A stretch of 64,000 nt of DNA, from positions 1 to 64,000 of the forward strand of contig JBBQWV010000007.1 in NCBI GenBank assembly GCA_038210275.1, given 5' to 3'. Shown one piece after another: positions 18,801 through 26,615 of this stretch. The notes under the pieces are model-generated. The model made no database searches and was not told the DNA's origin. It saw nothing but the letters and a program-made list of their open reading frames with translations. Position numbers and translations under genes: made by a program. Position 1 is the first letter of the stretch, and each line of letters starts with the position of its first letter. This DNA is from PALSA-1296 sp038210275. Its GTDB lineage: Bacteria > Bacteroidota > Ignavibacteria > Palsa-1295.

Positions 18801-18938
18801 CAGTTCAGGAAAAACAAATTTAATAATATATTCTCTTTCTGGCTGTTGATCGCGAAATGTAGAGGAAATAAATATCCGTATCTCAGGCGTTCGTTCGCTG
18901 GATTCAGTGGAGGGGGCAATTTGAATAGCATCCGTCAT
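15816..18938 (-). CDS. DUF4062-NACHT/STAND NTPase-TPR protein, candidate defence sensor/effector
   Basis: The protein has 1040 residues in three parts. Residues about 18-150 are a DUF4062 domain (IRIFISSTFRDQQPERE, IDLRWGVTSEEAEQGKVL, FIGILGERYGW). Residues about 255-560 are a STAND/NACHT-type P-loop ATPase with Walker A GESGSGKSS (267-275), Walker B LILILDSLDRL (351-361) and a sensor-like strand RVLLSAAPSQT (380-390). The C-terminal part, about 640-1030, is a long array of kinesin-light-chain-type TPRs (AHILFRLGSLEQLQAHYEKA, TILALNNLAATFLHNGELEE). STAND proteins use such repeats to sense a trigger and oligomerise the N-terminal effector; in bacteria many are anti-phage. The start lies 9 bp after the upstream SLOG-membrane gene, so the two should form an operon. 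The defence role is inference. Confidence 0.85.
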   Translation of the reverse strand: MTDAIQIAPSTESSERTPEIRIFISSTFRDQQPEREYIIKFVFPELRKICRERGVEFTEIDLRWGVTSEEAEQGKVLKICLDEIDRCRPYFIGILGERYGWTPRLEDVRKDPELLDEHPWIIPCIENGISVTEMEMLYGVLENPKMADHAFFYFRDKKDTPAEFVETDQEVAAKLTALKDRIRSSSFPVHEDFPSPAELGKLIREDLLKVINERFPLDKVPSALEQKRLLQEAYALTRRRAYVPRTEYIEYLNTFADGEDTPIVIIGESGSGKSSLLAYWLHEYKRSNRNAFTIQIYVGAGSSDTSHLGIIQRIMEEIKDRYQLEEDVPTLPEQLETDFPIWLAKVQKEKLILILDSLDRLSGISAELRWLPKYFPPNIRVLLSAAPSQTLIELDRYGFDIFQVYPLTEVECDRLILNYLGQYRKSLSVEQRRLITGNKKSANPLFLRTVLEELRIFGSHEELDERIAHYMDSADTSDLFQRMLARMENDYGKETFDSILGLIWASRRGLAETEIMEISGVNRLQLSYILLALEFQLMRRTGLLDFYHSYLRSAVEVRYFKAKAKLDINLSYHNTHLQLANYFKAQEISERKADELPWQYEQASELELLKDAISDIPMFLKLVEGDKHFELLGYWRKIGDLAIMEQAYHERISNSNDNLFVTDRGQLYDKLGSFFKECGRNVLTEQYFQEAFELRSAEFGINSDQAEESRLHLGSLKWWIQGDYAAAGSLFQKSLEYNEKKFGRHSVEVAHILFRLGSLEQLQAHYEKAEILFREALDIIGKKRGHRHLDMARAANKLAGLYLETGKYSSAEPFYRTAYEICESSLGKDHPTTIEAFHNIAELHDKKGDRKFAEECYRQAITKWEKVFGKEHPSTILALNNLAATFLHNGELEEAKILFTEVLELEEKVYGKDNFHTAGTLNNLAETLDALGDYERAEKFYIDSQHTLENILGKGHPITGHPIQGLGKLWINKKDPAKAVEYFEQAYMIRFTALGAHPETLQSLESYVETLQLVGRLDEESELDEKLKAMKILLSGNAEE

Positions 18939-18947
18939 TGAAATACT

Positions 18948-20660
18948 TTATTGAGTTATCGGAAATTCAATTGGGCGTTCACGATGAGTAATGACCCATC
19001 GTCCGTTCTCTTTCAGTGCTTCTTTACCCAGATCAAAAACAAGTCTTCCGGCTTCATCATAATTTTCATCAGCGATCAATTGCTCCAAGTGAATCTGTGC
19101 ACGCGAGAAAAGATTCTCCATTCTTTCATATTGCTTCACATGATCGGCAAGCGCTCGTTTTTCCGAATATCCGTAAAGCAACCCGGCAGCGATCGGAGTA
19201 ACTGAACTGATATAAAGTAGAGTCGGAAGAGCTGTAAAGCCAATGAAATACTGGTAGAACAAATTAAATGCAATGAGAGAAAATCCGAACATCAAACATA
19301 TACGCGCCCACATATTAAGTCGTATAACTTTCGCATTCTCTCTTAACGATGATCGTGTAAAATAAGCGTTCTGAGAAGCAACCCATTCTTTGAGAATGAT
19401 ACTCCACCGTTCAGGTTCGACTCCTGATGTTAATAGTATTTTCTTGTTTGCTTCTTCACTGAATGGCAATGCCCATATTCTTAACGCATGACGAATCCAA
19501 TCGAGTTCACCATGCTGGTCCCCAAGATAATAGTTTGCGGCTGAATGCTGAAGGTCAACAAATTGCCAATAAAATTGCACCCGCAACCCTTCGGCAAGTG
19601 TGCGGTAATCTTGAAATTTATCCTGATAACCTTTCTTTGCTGAATAGACGTAGATGCCATAAGCTCCCACAAGTGTTGCAAAGAAAAGTAGTAATAGCGA
19701 CGGAGAGTCCATCATTAGATATGCATACAACTCGAAAATGATCGTTGCCAAGAGCGCGAACGAAAAAAGAACAGAGAGCAGTCTCAGCGTATGCTTCTGA
19801 AAATAAACGGCAAGAGTATCGCTGATAGTAAAACGAGAGACGAGAGTGGCGGAAGATTTATTCTCGTATTTTTTTGCATCCGGCAATAAATATCCAGCGC
19901 TTTGATTTCTTTCTGGAGCAAGTTCTTCTCGCATCTCCAATTCATCTTCATTAAACCGATTGGTGTTTTTGAGAATACGGTCGTATGTTTGCTTCGCAGC
20001 AACTTCGTTTTTGAATTGAGTTGGATAAATAATTTTCAGACTTCCTGGTATGCCTTCAGGGACATCATGACTTATTCGCGGCGTTAAGATATGGTAAACG
20101 GGACCGATTTCTTCCGGTTCAAACCTGCCTTGCTGGATTATGTAAGGAGGGGGAATTCCGCGAAGTTTGAAACCAACGATATACGTCGTGCCGCCGACAA
20201 GTTCTATAGGACTTCCATCCCACAGTGCAATAATGATCTGACTATGCCGACATAAATACGCACCAACATAAGCATATTGATGGTTTCGTTTCTCGCCGGG
20301 AATTTTTATTTCATCAATCGTCGCAGTCGAAAGGATTGGCAATTCAAACCAATCATCTGCCCTCTCAAGAAAGTCAGCAAATTCTTTTTTTGATTCCTCA
20401 GTAAGAAAATCTTTTTCATAAAGCTCACGGGACATTGGGAGTGGGCAGATAAGCTTCACGCCACATTCCAGTGCGATCCTCGCCGACAGCCGATCTGCTC
20501 CCTCGGCAAGCGAGGAGAGCAGAACGAGCGGCGAAGCGGGATATTTATTTTCAAGATCGGAAAATATCTTCCGAAGTGCGCCCTCAAGAAGCGGAATATC
20601 TTCCGGACGAAGATCGCGATGACCCGTCACTGCAATGGGTATCGGAAGCGATCCTTTCAT
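18948..20660 (-). CDS. SLOG-like sensor fused to SLATT-like membrane domain
   Basis: The protein has 570 residues from the ATG at 20660 (a TTG directly before it is less likely). Residues 7-200 read as a SLOG-superfamily Rossmann-like nucleotide-binding domain: IAVTGHRDLRPED, SSLAEGADRLSARIALECGV, IIIALWDG and GGTTYIV. The C-terminal part has four predicted transmembrane helices at about 294-315, 321-340, 452-472 and 478-498, with amphipathic helices between and after them, as in SLATT-type (SMODS/SLOG-associating transmembrane) effectors. Such proteins are proposed to sense a nucleotide signal and permeabilise the inner membrane. It directly precedes the NACHT-TPR gene on the same strand. 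The fold calls are by motif only. Confidence 0.75.
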   Translation of the reverse strand: MKGSLPIPIAVTGHRDLRPEDIPLLEGALRKIFSDLENKYPASPLVLLSSLAEGADRLSARIALECGVKLICPLPMSRELYEKDFLTEESKKEFADFLERADDWFELPILSTATIDEIKIPGEKRNHQYAYVGAYLCRHSQIIIALWDGSPIELVGGTTYIVGFKLRGIPPPYIIQQGRFEPEEIGPVYHILTPRISHDVPEGIPGSLKIIYPTQFKNEVAAKQTYDRILKNTNRFNEDELEMREELAPERNQSAGYLLPDAKKYENKSSATLVSRFTISDTLAVYFQKHTLRLLSVLFSFALLATIIFELYAYLMMDSPSLLLLFFATLVGAYGIYVYSAKKGYQDKFQDYRTLAEGLRVQFYWQFVDLQHSAANYYLGDQHGELDWIRHALRIWALPFSEEANKKILLTSGVEPERWSIILKEWVASQNAYFTRSSLRENAKVIRLNMWARICLMFGFSLIAFNLFYQYFIGFTALPTLLYISSVTPIAAGLLYGYSEKRALADHVKQYERMENLFSRAQIHLEQLIADENYDEAGRLVFDLGKEALKENGRWVITHRERPIEFPITQ

Positions 20661-20694
20661 CAAGGCTTTCTATGATGGAAAGATTTTCTTTAGT

Positions 20695-22335
20695 TTATTT
20701 TGTGACCCAACCGCTTCCGGCAGAAGTCGTTACATAAACGATTGTTGCAGTATTGCCTGGATTTATGACGACAGGCCCTGAGTTATTGACATGTAATGCA
20801 CCAACAAGTGTTGCGGTCTTTCCCCCTGCTGCCTCACCGTTAAAAATATATTCTATTTGACCATTTGTACCGGCACCCAATGTGATATTGTAATTTGCAG
20901 CTGCTCCGGCACTGATAGCAATGACACTGTTTGCACCTGCTGCAAGATTGAAGGCTCCTGCCGCTTGGTTCGTATGCGAGAGGAGAACGCTTCCTGCATT
21001 AACCTGCAAGCCCGTCTGCCCAGCCCCACCGGAAACATAAACACCTTTGCTGCTTGCTCCTGAACCGTTAAAATGACCTGCCCAACCGGTGCCTGAAGTT
21101 GTTGCATCCAATGCATTCCCTGTACCTGGAGTGCTGATGAGCACCGTATGAGAAGCATTTGTACCATTATTCTGACTGAAATCTCCGGCACTTCCCGAAG
21201 ATCCTCCGGCAAAAGCACGGAATGCAGTTTTGGTAGAGCATTGAACTTCGAGAAGTCCTGTCGTTGCCGAAGCAGTTCCAATACCAAAATCACCCGGATT
21301 GATCAGGTAGAAATTTTTCGAACTTCCATTGATATTCACATCATTGGCAAACGATCCCCCTAAGGAAATTTTGTTCGCAACGATGGTAATTCCATCTCCT
21401 GCAGTCATCGGCGCCTGAAAATCTGTACCGACAGTTGCTAAACCTAAGAGACCGGCAGTAGATTTTACGATTCCGCTTCCCAGCGATGTAACGGTAAACG
21501 TCCCTGTTCCTCCCATAGCAATATTTCCTGCTCCTGTGAAGCTGACATTGCTTCCCAAAGCACCACCGAGTGTAATATTTCTTCCAGTGCGAGTTAGCCC
21601 ATTCGAGAAAGAAAGAGGCACTGAATAATCTGTTAATGAATCAGCCAAGCCAAGTACGCCACTTGGATCAGCTTTTACCATGCCGCCGTATATTGAGGCA
21701 AGACCTGTTATCGTGACACTCGATGCAGTCACAGTCCCAGCTCCCGTAAAGCCCAGAGGATGATCGAACATAAAAGTACTGGTATTCACATCGTAGGAGA
21801 GATTACCTATATTGACCGCAGCAACACCCGGAGTATGATCTTTATTACCATGCACACCCGTGGAAGCAGTGAAGGTGATCGTGCCAGGAGAAACAACGAG
21901 GCTTTTCCAAGGGCGATCTAATGTTCCGAGCGAATACGTAACGCCAAGTCCCGGTTCAAAGGCACCGGAAGTAGTTGTATCCCCAGTTGACTCTTTGAAC
22001 CTGGCGCGAACTTGTCCGTTCGTCACAAAATCAAGTTCTTTATTATCAATCGTTCCGAGAAAGTTATTCGTTGCGGGATTGAAGAGTGACGCACTCACTG
22101 CAGGATTCGTACCGGAATTACCGGTATTGAGCCATGCAACAGACGAATTGCCCAAATAGGAAAGTACCAGCACTCCATTCCCACTTGGAAGGGTTATTGT
22201 GCCTCCGGGGTTACCTCCCAAAATGGTAGTATAATTACCATTACCGTCGTCAACCTGAAGAGAGTGCTGAGCAAAACTATTGGAAAACGAAAGGAAAACG
22301 ATGCAGAAAATAGCCGCTAATGTATTGATTTTCAT
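20695..22335 (-). CDS. Secreted fibre-like repeat protein
   Basis: The ATG at 22335 gives a good signal peptide (MKINTLAAIFCIVFLSFSNS then FAQ); the open frame runs 26 codons further upstream but without ATG support. The 546-residue product is rich in Gly, Ala, Ser, Thr and Asn. Repeated blocks such as GNITLGGALGSNVSFTGAG and GLQVNAGSVLLSHTNQAAG resemble the trimeric beta-fibre proteins of Bacteroidota and phage tail fibres. The end reads VYVTTSAGSGWVTK. No T9SS sorting domain is present. Only 34 bp separate its stop from the SLOG gene, so read-through into the SLOG/NACHT module is plausible. Function is unknown. Confidence 0.7.
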   Translation of the reverse strand: MKINTLAAIFCIVFLSFSNSFAQHSLQVDDGNGNYTTILGGNPGGTITLPSGNGVLVLSYLGNSSVAWLNTGNSGTNPAVSASLFNPATNNFLGTIDNKELDFVTNGQVRARFKESTGDTTTSGAFEPGLGVTYSLGTLDRPWKSLVVSPGTITFTASTGVHGNKDHTPGVAAVNIGNLSYDVNTSTFMFDHPLGFTGAGTVTASSVTITGLASIYGGMVKADPSGVLGLADSLTDYSVPLSFSNGLTRTGRNITLGGALGSNVSFTGAGNIAMGGTGTFTVTSLGSGIVKSTAGLLGLATVGTDFQAPMTAGDGITIVANKISLGGSFANDVNINGSSKNFYLINPGDFGIGTASATTGLLEVQCSTKTAFRAFAGGSSGSAGDFSQNNGTNASHTVLISTPGTGNALDATTSGTGWAGHFNGSGASSKGVYVSGGAGQTGLQVNAGSVLLSHTNQAAGAFNLAAGANSVIAISAGAAANYNITLGAGTNGQIEYIFNGEAAGGKTATLVGALHVNNSGPVVINPGNTATIVYVTTSAGSGWVTK

Positions 22336-22463
22336 ATTGTTAAAAGAAAAATTTACACGAGAAGTCCCCGGTTGGGTAACAACCTGTCCAATATAATTAT
22401 AGCAAATATACAAAAATTATTTTCTTCAGACCAGTATTTAACGAATTCTTAACATTTTGCAAT

Positions 22464-23186
22464 ATGTCAACTTCGCCTCTTCTTTTTGTGTTAAAACCCT
22501 TGATGAGAAAAAAAGACCAGAAAATTACAAACCTGCTCATATTACCCGAAACAAGTTACCAAGAAGTTTGGGATATCCAAAAAGCGATCTTCAGTGAACT
22601 TCTCGAAGGAAAGGACACCGATACTCTTATTCTCTGTGAGCATCCTCCGGTTTATACTCTCGGAAGAGTTACCGAAGCAGCGAACATCCTCTTCAGCGAT
22701 GACGAACTAAAAAAGATCGGCGCTGAAAAATTCGAAATTGAGCGCGGCGGTGATGTGACGTTTCACGGTCCGGGCCAGCTTGTCGGCTACCCTTTACTGA
22801 ATCTCTCACATTTTAAGGAGGACTTAGGCTGGTATCTTCGCGCATTGGAAGAGTCTATTATCCTCACGCTTAAAGAATACGGTGTATCAGGATTTCGAAT
22901 TGCCGGAAGAACCGGCGTATGGGTTGGTGAACCAACTAATGAAGAAAAGATCTGCGCTATCGGCATCAAAGTTTCGCGCTGGTGTACAATGCATGGTTTT
23001 GCATTTAATGTAAATACCGATCTCTCCTATTTCGAAAGAATCATCCCTTGCGGAATTGGCGATAAGAAGGTGACAAGCCTTGCAAAGGTAATGGGAAGAG
23101 AAATAGATATGGGTGAAGTAATAAAGAAATATCAGAAGGCATTCGAAGAAGTTTTCGAGATAACTTTTTTCGATCAGAACCTATAG
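22464..23186 (+). CDS. lipB: Octanoyltransferase LipB
   Basis: LipB moves the octanoyl group from acyl carrier protein to lipoyl-dependent enzyme subunits, the first step of de novo lipoylation in the cytoplasm. The signature RGGDVTFHGPGQLVGYP is at residues 94-110, the catalytic lysine is K169 (AIGIKVSRW) and the nucleophilic cysteine is C196 (IIPCGIG). Length (240) is in the family range, with about 20 extra N-terminal residues; an in-frame ATG at 22503 (MRKKDQ) may be the true start. No lipA is seen next to it. The stop codon directly abuts the stop codon of the convergent dapD gene. Confidence 0.95.
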   Translation: MSTSPLLFVLKPLMRKKDQKITNLLILPETSYQEVWDIQKAIFSELLEGKDTDTLILCEHPPVYTLGRVTEAANILFSDDELKKIGAEKFEIERGGDVTFHGPGQLVGYPLLNLSHFKEDLGWYLRALEESIILTLKEYGVSGFRIAGRTGVWVGEPTNEEKICAIGIKVSRWCTMHGFAFNVNTDLSYFERIIPCGIGDKKVTSLAKVMGREIDMGEVIKKYQKAFEEVFEITFFDQNL

Positions 23187-24044
23187 CTACCTCAGCGCAC
23201 CCTCAAGTGCAGTCCTTGCATCGGTTTTCTCATCTCTATATTTTATAATGATAGGAGTATAGAGAGATAGACCTTGTTCTCGTGCGAATTCCGATTTGCC
23301 TGCAACCGAGCGGGACCCCGCAACGATCACTGCGCCTTCAGGAATAATGAGAGGTTCATTTTCAGATGCGCGTTTAATTATTTTTGAATTGACAAGATCG
23401 TAGATCGGTGTTGAACCTGTTAAGATCACCCCTGAAGCAAGCACGGCGCGGCGCTTGACGATACATCCTTCATAGACTCCGCAATTTCCGCCTACGAGAA
23501 CGTCATCTTCGATGATAACAGGCAATGCACCCGCAGGTTCGAGCACTCCGCCGATCTGCGCTGCTGCTGAAAGGTGCACTCGCTCGCCAAGTTGTGCACA
23601 GCTTCCTACAAGCGCGTGTGAATCAACTAATGTGCCGCTTCCGATATATGCGCCGATATTAATATATGCAGGCGGCATGACGATCACGCCGGGCGCTATA
23701 AAAGCGCCGTCGCGAATTGTCGAACCTCCGGGAACAACGCGGACATTATCTGCATCGAAAAAATGTCGAACTGGAAGAGTATCTTTATCGGAGAAATACC
23801 ATGGCTCAGAACTCTTGACAATCCCGAGCTTGCCAAGTTTGAATCCCAGCAAAATTCCTTGCTTCACCCATGCATTGGCTTTCCATCCGCTTGCAATTGA
23901 TGCATCGGGTTCAGCAGAGCGAATACTTCCAGAATTTAATTCTTTCCGTAGCGAAGTAAAAATGGCAAGGGCTTCATCACGACGAGAATTAAGTTCGTCA
24001 GCAGAGAGGGAAGTGAGCGAGAGAATTTGTTCTTGTAAGTTCAT
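23187..24044 (-). CDS. dapD: Tetrahydrodipicolinate N-succinyltransferase DapD
   Basis: This enzyme adds a succinyl group to tetrahydrodipicolinate in the lysine/diaminopimelate pathway (succinylase branch), feeding peptidoglycan synthesis. The left-handed beta-helix hexapeptide repeats are clear from about residue 110 (IGAYIGSGTLVDSHALVGSC, AAQIGGVLEP, VLVGGNCGVYEGCIVKRRAV), and the family C-terminal loop ILTGSTPIYDLV is present. The ATG at 24044 (MNLQEQ) is preferred. The longer frame, starting MCALF, would translate through the terminator hairpin of the upstream gene. 285 residues is a normal length. Confidence 0.93.
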   Translation of the reverse strand: MNLQEQILSLTSLSADELNSRRDEALAIFTSLRKELNSGSIRSAEPDASIASGWKANAWVKQGILLGFKLGKLGIVKSSEPWYFSDKDTLPVRHFFDADNVRVVPGGSTIRDGAFIAPGVIVMPPAYINIGAYIGSGTLVDSHALVGSCAQLGERVHLSAAAQIGGVLEPAGALPVIIEDDVLVGGNCGVYEGCIVKRRAVLASGVILTGSTPIYDLVNSKIIKRASENEPLIIPEGAVIVAGSRSVAGKSEFAREQGLSLYTPIIIKYRDEKTDARTALEGALR

Positions 24045-24058
24045 GACACAAAAATACG

Positions 24059-24088
24059 ATAAAAAAAGGGCACACACTGTGTGCCCTT
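24059..24088 (-). terminator. Rho-independent terminator of the lipoprotein gene
   Basis: On the minus strand the stem AAGGGCACACA / TGTGTGCCCTT is followed by seven T. It sits between the lipoprotein stop (24134) and the dapD start, so dapD probably has its own promoter or depends on read-through. Confidence 0.9.
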
Positions 24089-24133
24089 ACAATCCGATGA
24101 ATCTGTTAATCCAACGAATCCAAGTTCAGATAT

Positions 24134-25171
24134 TTATTTAAACTTAAAACTATTAACTGCTTTTTCGAATGCCGGACGGAATGAGCTTTCAAGTTCTTTC
24201 GGCCAGTTGATCGTGATGCGATAGATATTGCCGCCCTTCAGGAGAAGATAAGCGCGCGATCCTACGCCGGCAACTTGCGAATAATTAATAACCTTCGCGC
24301 TTTCGCCGCCGACTGTTCCGCCGGAGACACCTGCGCCACCGTAATTATTTTTTGCATTCTCTGCGGCAAGTTTGCCGAGATCGCTATTGTTTCCTGCAGG
24401 AAGCACGTCAACAATGATCGTTGCGCCTCGCCAATCGCCTTCGAACTTAGCACCCTTGCCTGTTGCCTGAATACTGAAATTATCCGGATAGGTGATGGTG
24501 TATCCGTTTCCGCTATAACTTACAAAGTTATCTGAAGGCTTTGTTTCTTCTTTCAGCTTTGCCATCGTCGCGCTATCCATCTTGCCTGTCAGCTTCAGGA
24601 CGTAACCGAGCTTAACCGATTTTTCTGCCGTATCAAAAACAGCTTTATACTTTTCCATTCTCTTTTTGCCGAATGTCGCTGCTTCAAAATAGGTGACAAC
24701 GGAATCCTTATTACTATAAATACGGTAACCCATGAACGCATCATCCACATCTCCCTCCGTGAAACTGATTTTAACAGCCGGTTGATTCTCAAGGGTTGTA
24801 GCCTCATTTGCTGCGAACTTCATGCCTTCGAAGCTTTTCTTAAACTCCTCGATCGCCTGTTCTTTTGTAGGTCCATCAAGAACGCCGACTTCGATCTTCG
24901 CTCCCATTTCTCCCTCGGGTGTTTTCCCGCCGTATATTTTTTGGAAGCGTACCTCTGAAGCTTTATCAGAATAGTAGGAAGTTGCTGTGCTCGGAACAGA
25001 TTCGGCAGCCCAAGCCTTCGGCGCTTTATAGCTAAATTTATATGCCTGATCCTGGAATCTGATTGTCTCCCCCGGCTGAACCGGTGTCATGTCCTCGGAT
25101 TTTTTACCGCAGCTAATAAAGGTAAAAGCCGCTAATGCTATGATATATATGCTAATAGTACTTTGTTTCAT
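24134..25171 (-). CDS. Lipoprotein with duplicated PsbP-like domain
   Basis: The ATG at 25171 gives a lipoprotein signal peptide with the lipobox FISC (Cys21). The mature 325 residues hold two similar halves: QAYKFSYKAPKAWAAESV near the start and GNGYTITYPDNFSIQATG in the middle, each leading into an alpha/beta segment that ends in IEEFKKSFEGM- or FRPAFEKAVNSFKF-like helices. This layout resembles PsbP/MOG-like lipoproteins. The role is unknown. A -7 box lies about 40 bp upstream and a strong terminator follows, so the gene is monocistronic. Confidence 0.75.
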   Translation of the reverse strand: MKQSTISIYIIALAAFTFISCGKKSEDMTPVQPGETIRFQDQAYKFSYKAPKAWAAESVPSTATSYYSDKASEVRFQKIYGGKTPEGEMGAKIEVGVLDGPTKEQAIEEFKKSFEGMKFAANEATTLENQPAVKISFTEGDVDDAFMGYRIYSNKDSVVTYFEAATFGKKRMEKYKAVFDTAEKSVKLGYVLKLTGKMDSATMAKLKEETKPSDNFVSYSGNGYTITYPDNFSIQATGKGAKFEGDWRGATIIVDVLPAGNNSDLGKLAAENAKNNYGGAGVSGGTVGGESAKVINYSQVAGVGSRAYLLLKGGNIYRITINWPKELESSFRPAFEKAVNSFKFK

Positions 25172-25207
25172 GATATTTATAAAAGCGTGTATGCAAAGTT
25201 TGCAATG

Positions 25208-25215
25208 CAAAGTTA
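25208..25215 (-). promoter_or_regulatory. -7 promoter box of the lipoprotein gene
   Basis: On the minus strand TAACTTTG matches TAnnTTTG and lies about 37 bp before the ATG. No clear -33 element was seen. Confidence 0.45.
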
Positions 25216-25342
25216 CAGAATTTTTTCCCTCAGTAGAGCAGACTTGCCAATCTTGCTAAATACGTGAGTAATTATTCATCCCATTATTGAAACCGTTTTT
25301 CCGGCAAAACGTTTAACCTAAGGAACATTAATTTATTTAATT

Positions 25343-25765
25343 ATGAAAAAGATATTCGCTTTTGCTTTTGCAGTAATCATCGCCGCTTCATCGACAGCGA
25401 CATTTGCTGAAGTTCATTTTCAAGATCTTACTTTTGCCAATGCTATGAAACAGGCAAAGGTAGAGAAGAAGATCATCATGGTCGATTATTATACGACATG
25501 GTGCGGCTGGTGCAAGAAGCTTGACCACGATACTTATTCCAGTGATGAACTTGGGAAGTATGCTGATGATAATATTATCTCGCTCAAACTTGATGCCGAA
25601 AAAGGTGAAGGCTCTACTCTTGCAAAGGGTTCGGGAATTTCAGGCTTCCCGACGATCATTTTCTACAATGCCGATGGCAAAGAGATCCATCGTGTAGTGG
25701 GGTACAAACCAGCTCCGGGTTTTATTCAAGAAATGATGAAAGCAGTTGATAAAAACTCTAAATAG
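25343..25765 (+). CDS. Periplasmic thioredoxin-family protein
   Basis: The 140-residue protein has a signal peptide (MKKIFAFAFAVIIAASSTAT, cleavage near FAE) and a thioredoxin fold with the redox motif CGWC at residues 54-57 (DYYTTWCGWCKKLD). The cis-proline loop (GFPTIIF) and C-terminal helix are present. CxWC-type soluble thioredoxins of this sort (thioredoxin_7/DUF255-like) reduce or form disulfides in the periplasm. No partner gene is adjacent. A weak hairpin terminator follows. Confidence 0.88.
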   Translation: MKKIFAFAFAVIIAASSTATFAEVHFQDLTFANAMKQAKVEKKIIMVDYYTTWCGWCKKLDHDTYSSDELGKYADDNIISLKLDAEKGEGSTLAKGSGISGFPTIIFYNADGKEIHRVVGYKPAPGFIQEMMKAVDKNSK

Positions 25766-25789
25766 TATTTACATCAGAAAATCGTTTAT

Positions 25790-25820
25790 AAAGATCGGCA
25801 TAGAAAAGTCGGTCTTTTTG
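25790..25820 (+). terminator. Hairpin terminator after the thioredoxin gene
   Basis: An 8-bp stem (AAAGATCG / CGGTCTTT, one G-U pair) is followed by TTTTTG, 22 bp after the stop. Confidence 0.6.
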
Positions 25821-25879
25821 TTGCAACTTAATAAATAAAAATAAGGTTATAGTTGCAACGAAAATAATCATAAATATTT

Positions 25880-26212
25880 ATGAAAATCCCAATTCCAAAA
25901 CGCGGGCGTCCACGGATACATAATAACCCGGTGTGGTTCGGTATGAAGATCAGTTTGGAAGAACGGGAATTGATTAAGAAATTTGCCAAAGAGCAAGGTA
26001 CTTCCGCTTCCCGTGCTATCATGGAGATGGTAACGAAATCAGTCGAAGAAGTTAAGAAACCAAAGACTCGGTTAACAGCAGTTGAGATGATGAAGCTACC
26101 GATGACAGAGCGGAGCAAACTTTTGCGTACTCAGGCAAAATTGGCTGAGGATTTATATAAACCAGGTAGCGATCTGATTTTCCCGGACGATCAGGAATTT
26201 GTCGAATACTAA
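25880..26212 (+). CDS. Antitoxin of a MazEF-type toxin-antitoxin pair
   Basis: The 110-residue protein is basic at its N-terminus (KRGRPRIHNNPVWFGMKISL) and continues with EERELIKKFAKEQGTSASRA, which reads as a ribbon-helix-helix DNA-binding fold. The acidic C-terminal tail (SDLIFPDDQEFVEY) would be the toxin-neutralising segment. Its stop codon is directly followed by the ATG of the toxin, the tight coupling typical of type II systems. It would repress its own promoter. The assignment rests on context and fold rather than a named family. Confidence 0.75.
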   Translation: MKIPIPKRGRPRIHNNPVWFGMKISLEERELIKKFAKEQGTSASRAIMEMVTKSVEEVKKPKTRLTAVEMMKLPMTERSKLLRTQAKLAEDLYKPGSDLIFPDDQEFVEY

Positions 26213-26560
26213 ATGATTATTGAACGAGGCGACATTTGGCTCACTGAGTTTGCTCCGGCCCGAGGTCAGGAAATTGGTAAGACGCGCCCCGCTATTGTAC
26301 TCTCTGTCGCAGATATAGGTAAACTTGATTTGAGAATAGTTATTCCATTAACGGACTGGAAAGAACGGTACTCCGATTATACTTGGTTTGCACGAATAGA
26401 ACCGACACGAGGAAACGGATTATCAAAAACAAGCGGCGCTGATGCATTCCAATGTAAATCATTTTCATTAGAAAGATTCAAGAAAAAACTGGGGAAGATT
26501 ACAGGAGATGAACTGAATGAAATTGCAGCGTGTCTTGCACTCTGTATCGGGTTGGAATAA
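26213..26560 (+). CDS. MazF/PemK-type endoribonuclease toxin
   Basis: The 115-residue protein has the MazF/PemK opening (MIIERGDIWLTEFAPARGQE then IGKTRPAIVLS). The conserved arginine in KTRPAIVLS and the later VIPLTDW strand are in place. MazF toxins cleave single-stranded mRNA at short sequence motifs and are held inactive by the partner antitoxin. The ATG follows the antitoxin stop with no gap. No sign of frame damage, so the pair looks functional. Confidence 0.9.
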   Translation: MIIERGDIWLTEFAPARGQEIGKTRPAIVLSVADIGKLDLRIVIPLTDWKERYSDYTWFARIEPTRGNGLSKTSGADAFQCKSFSLERFKKKLGKITGDELNEIAACLALCIGLE

Positions 26561-26615
26561 AAGTTATTCAATCTTTCGGGAGTAATTCCTACGAATCAGT
26601 GTTTTTTAGTCCACT

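Noticed and set aside
20695..22335. Phage tail fibre / prophage remnant
   Set aside because: The protein has a Sec signal peptide and no phage genes lie nearby; a host surface fibre is more likely.
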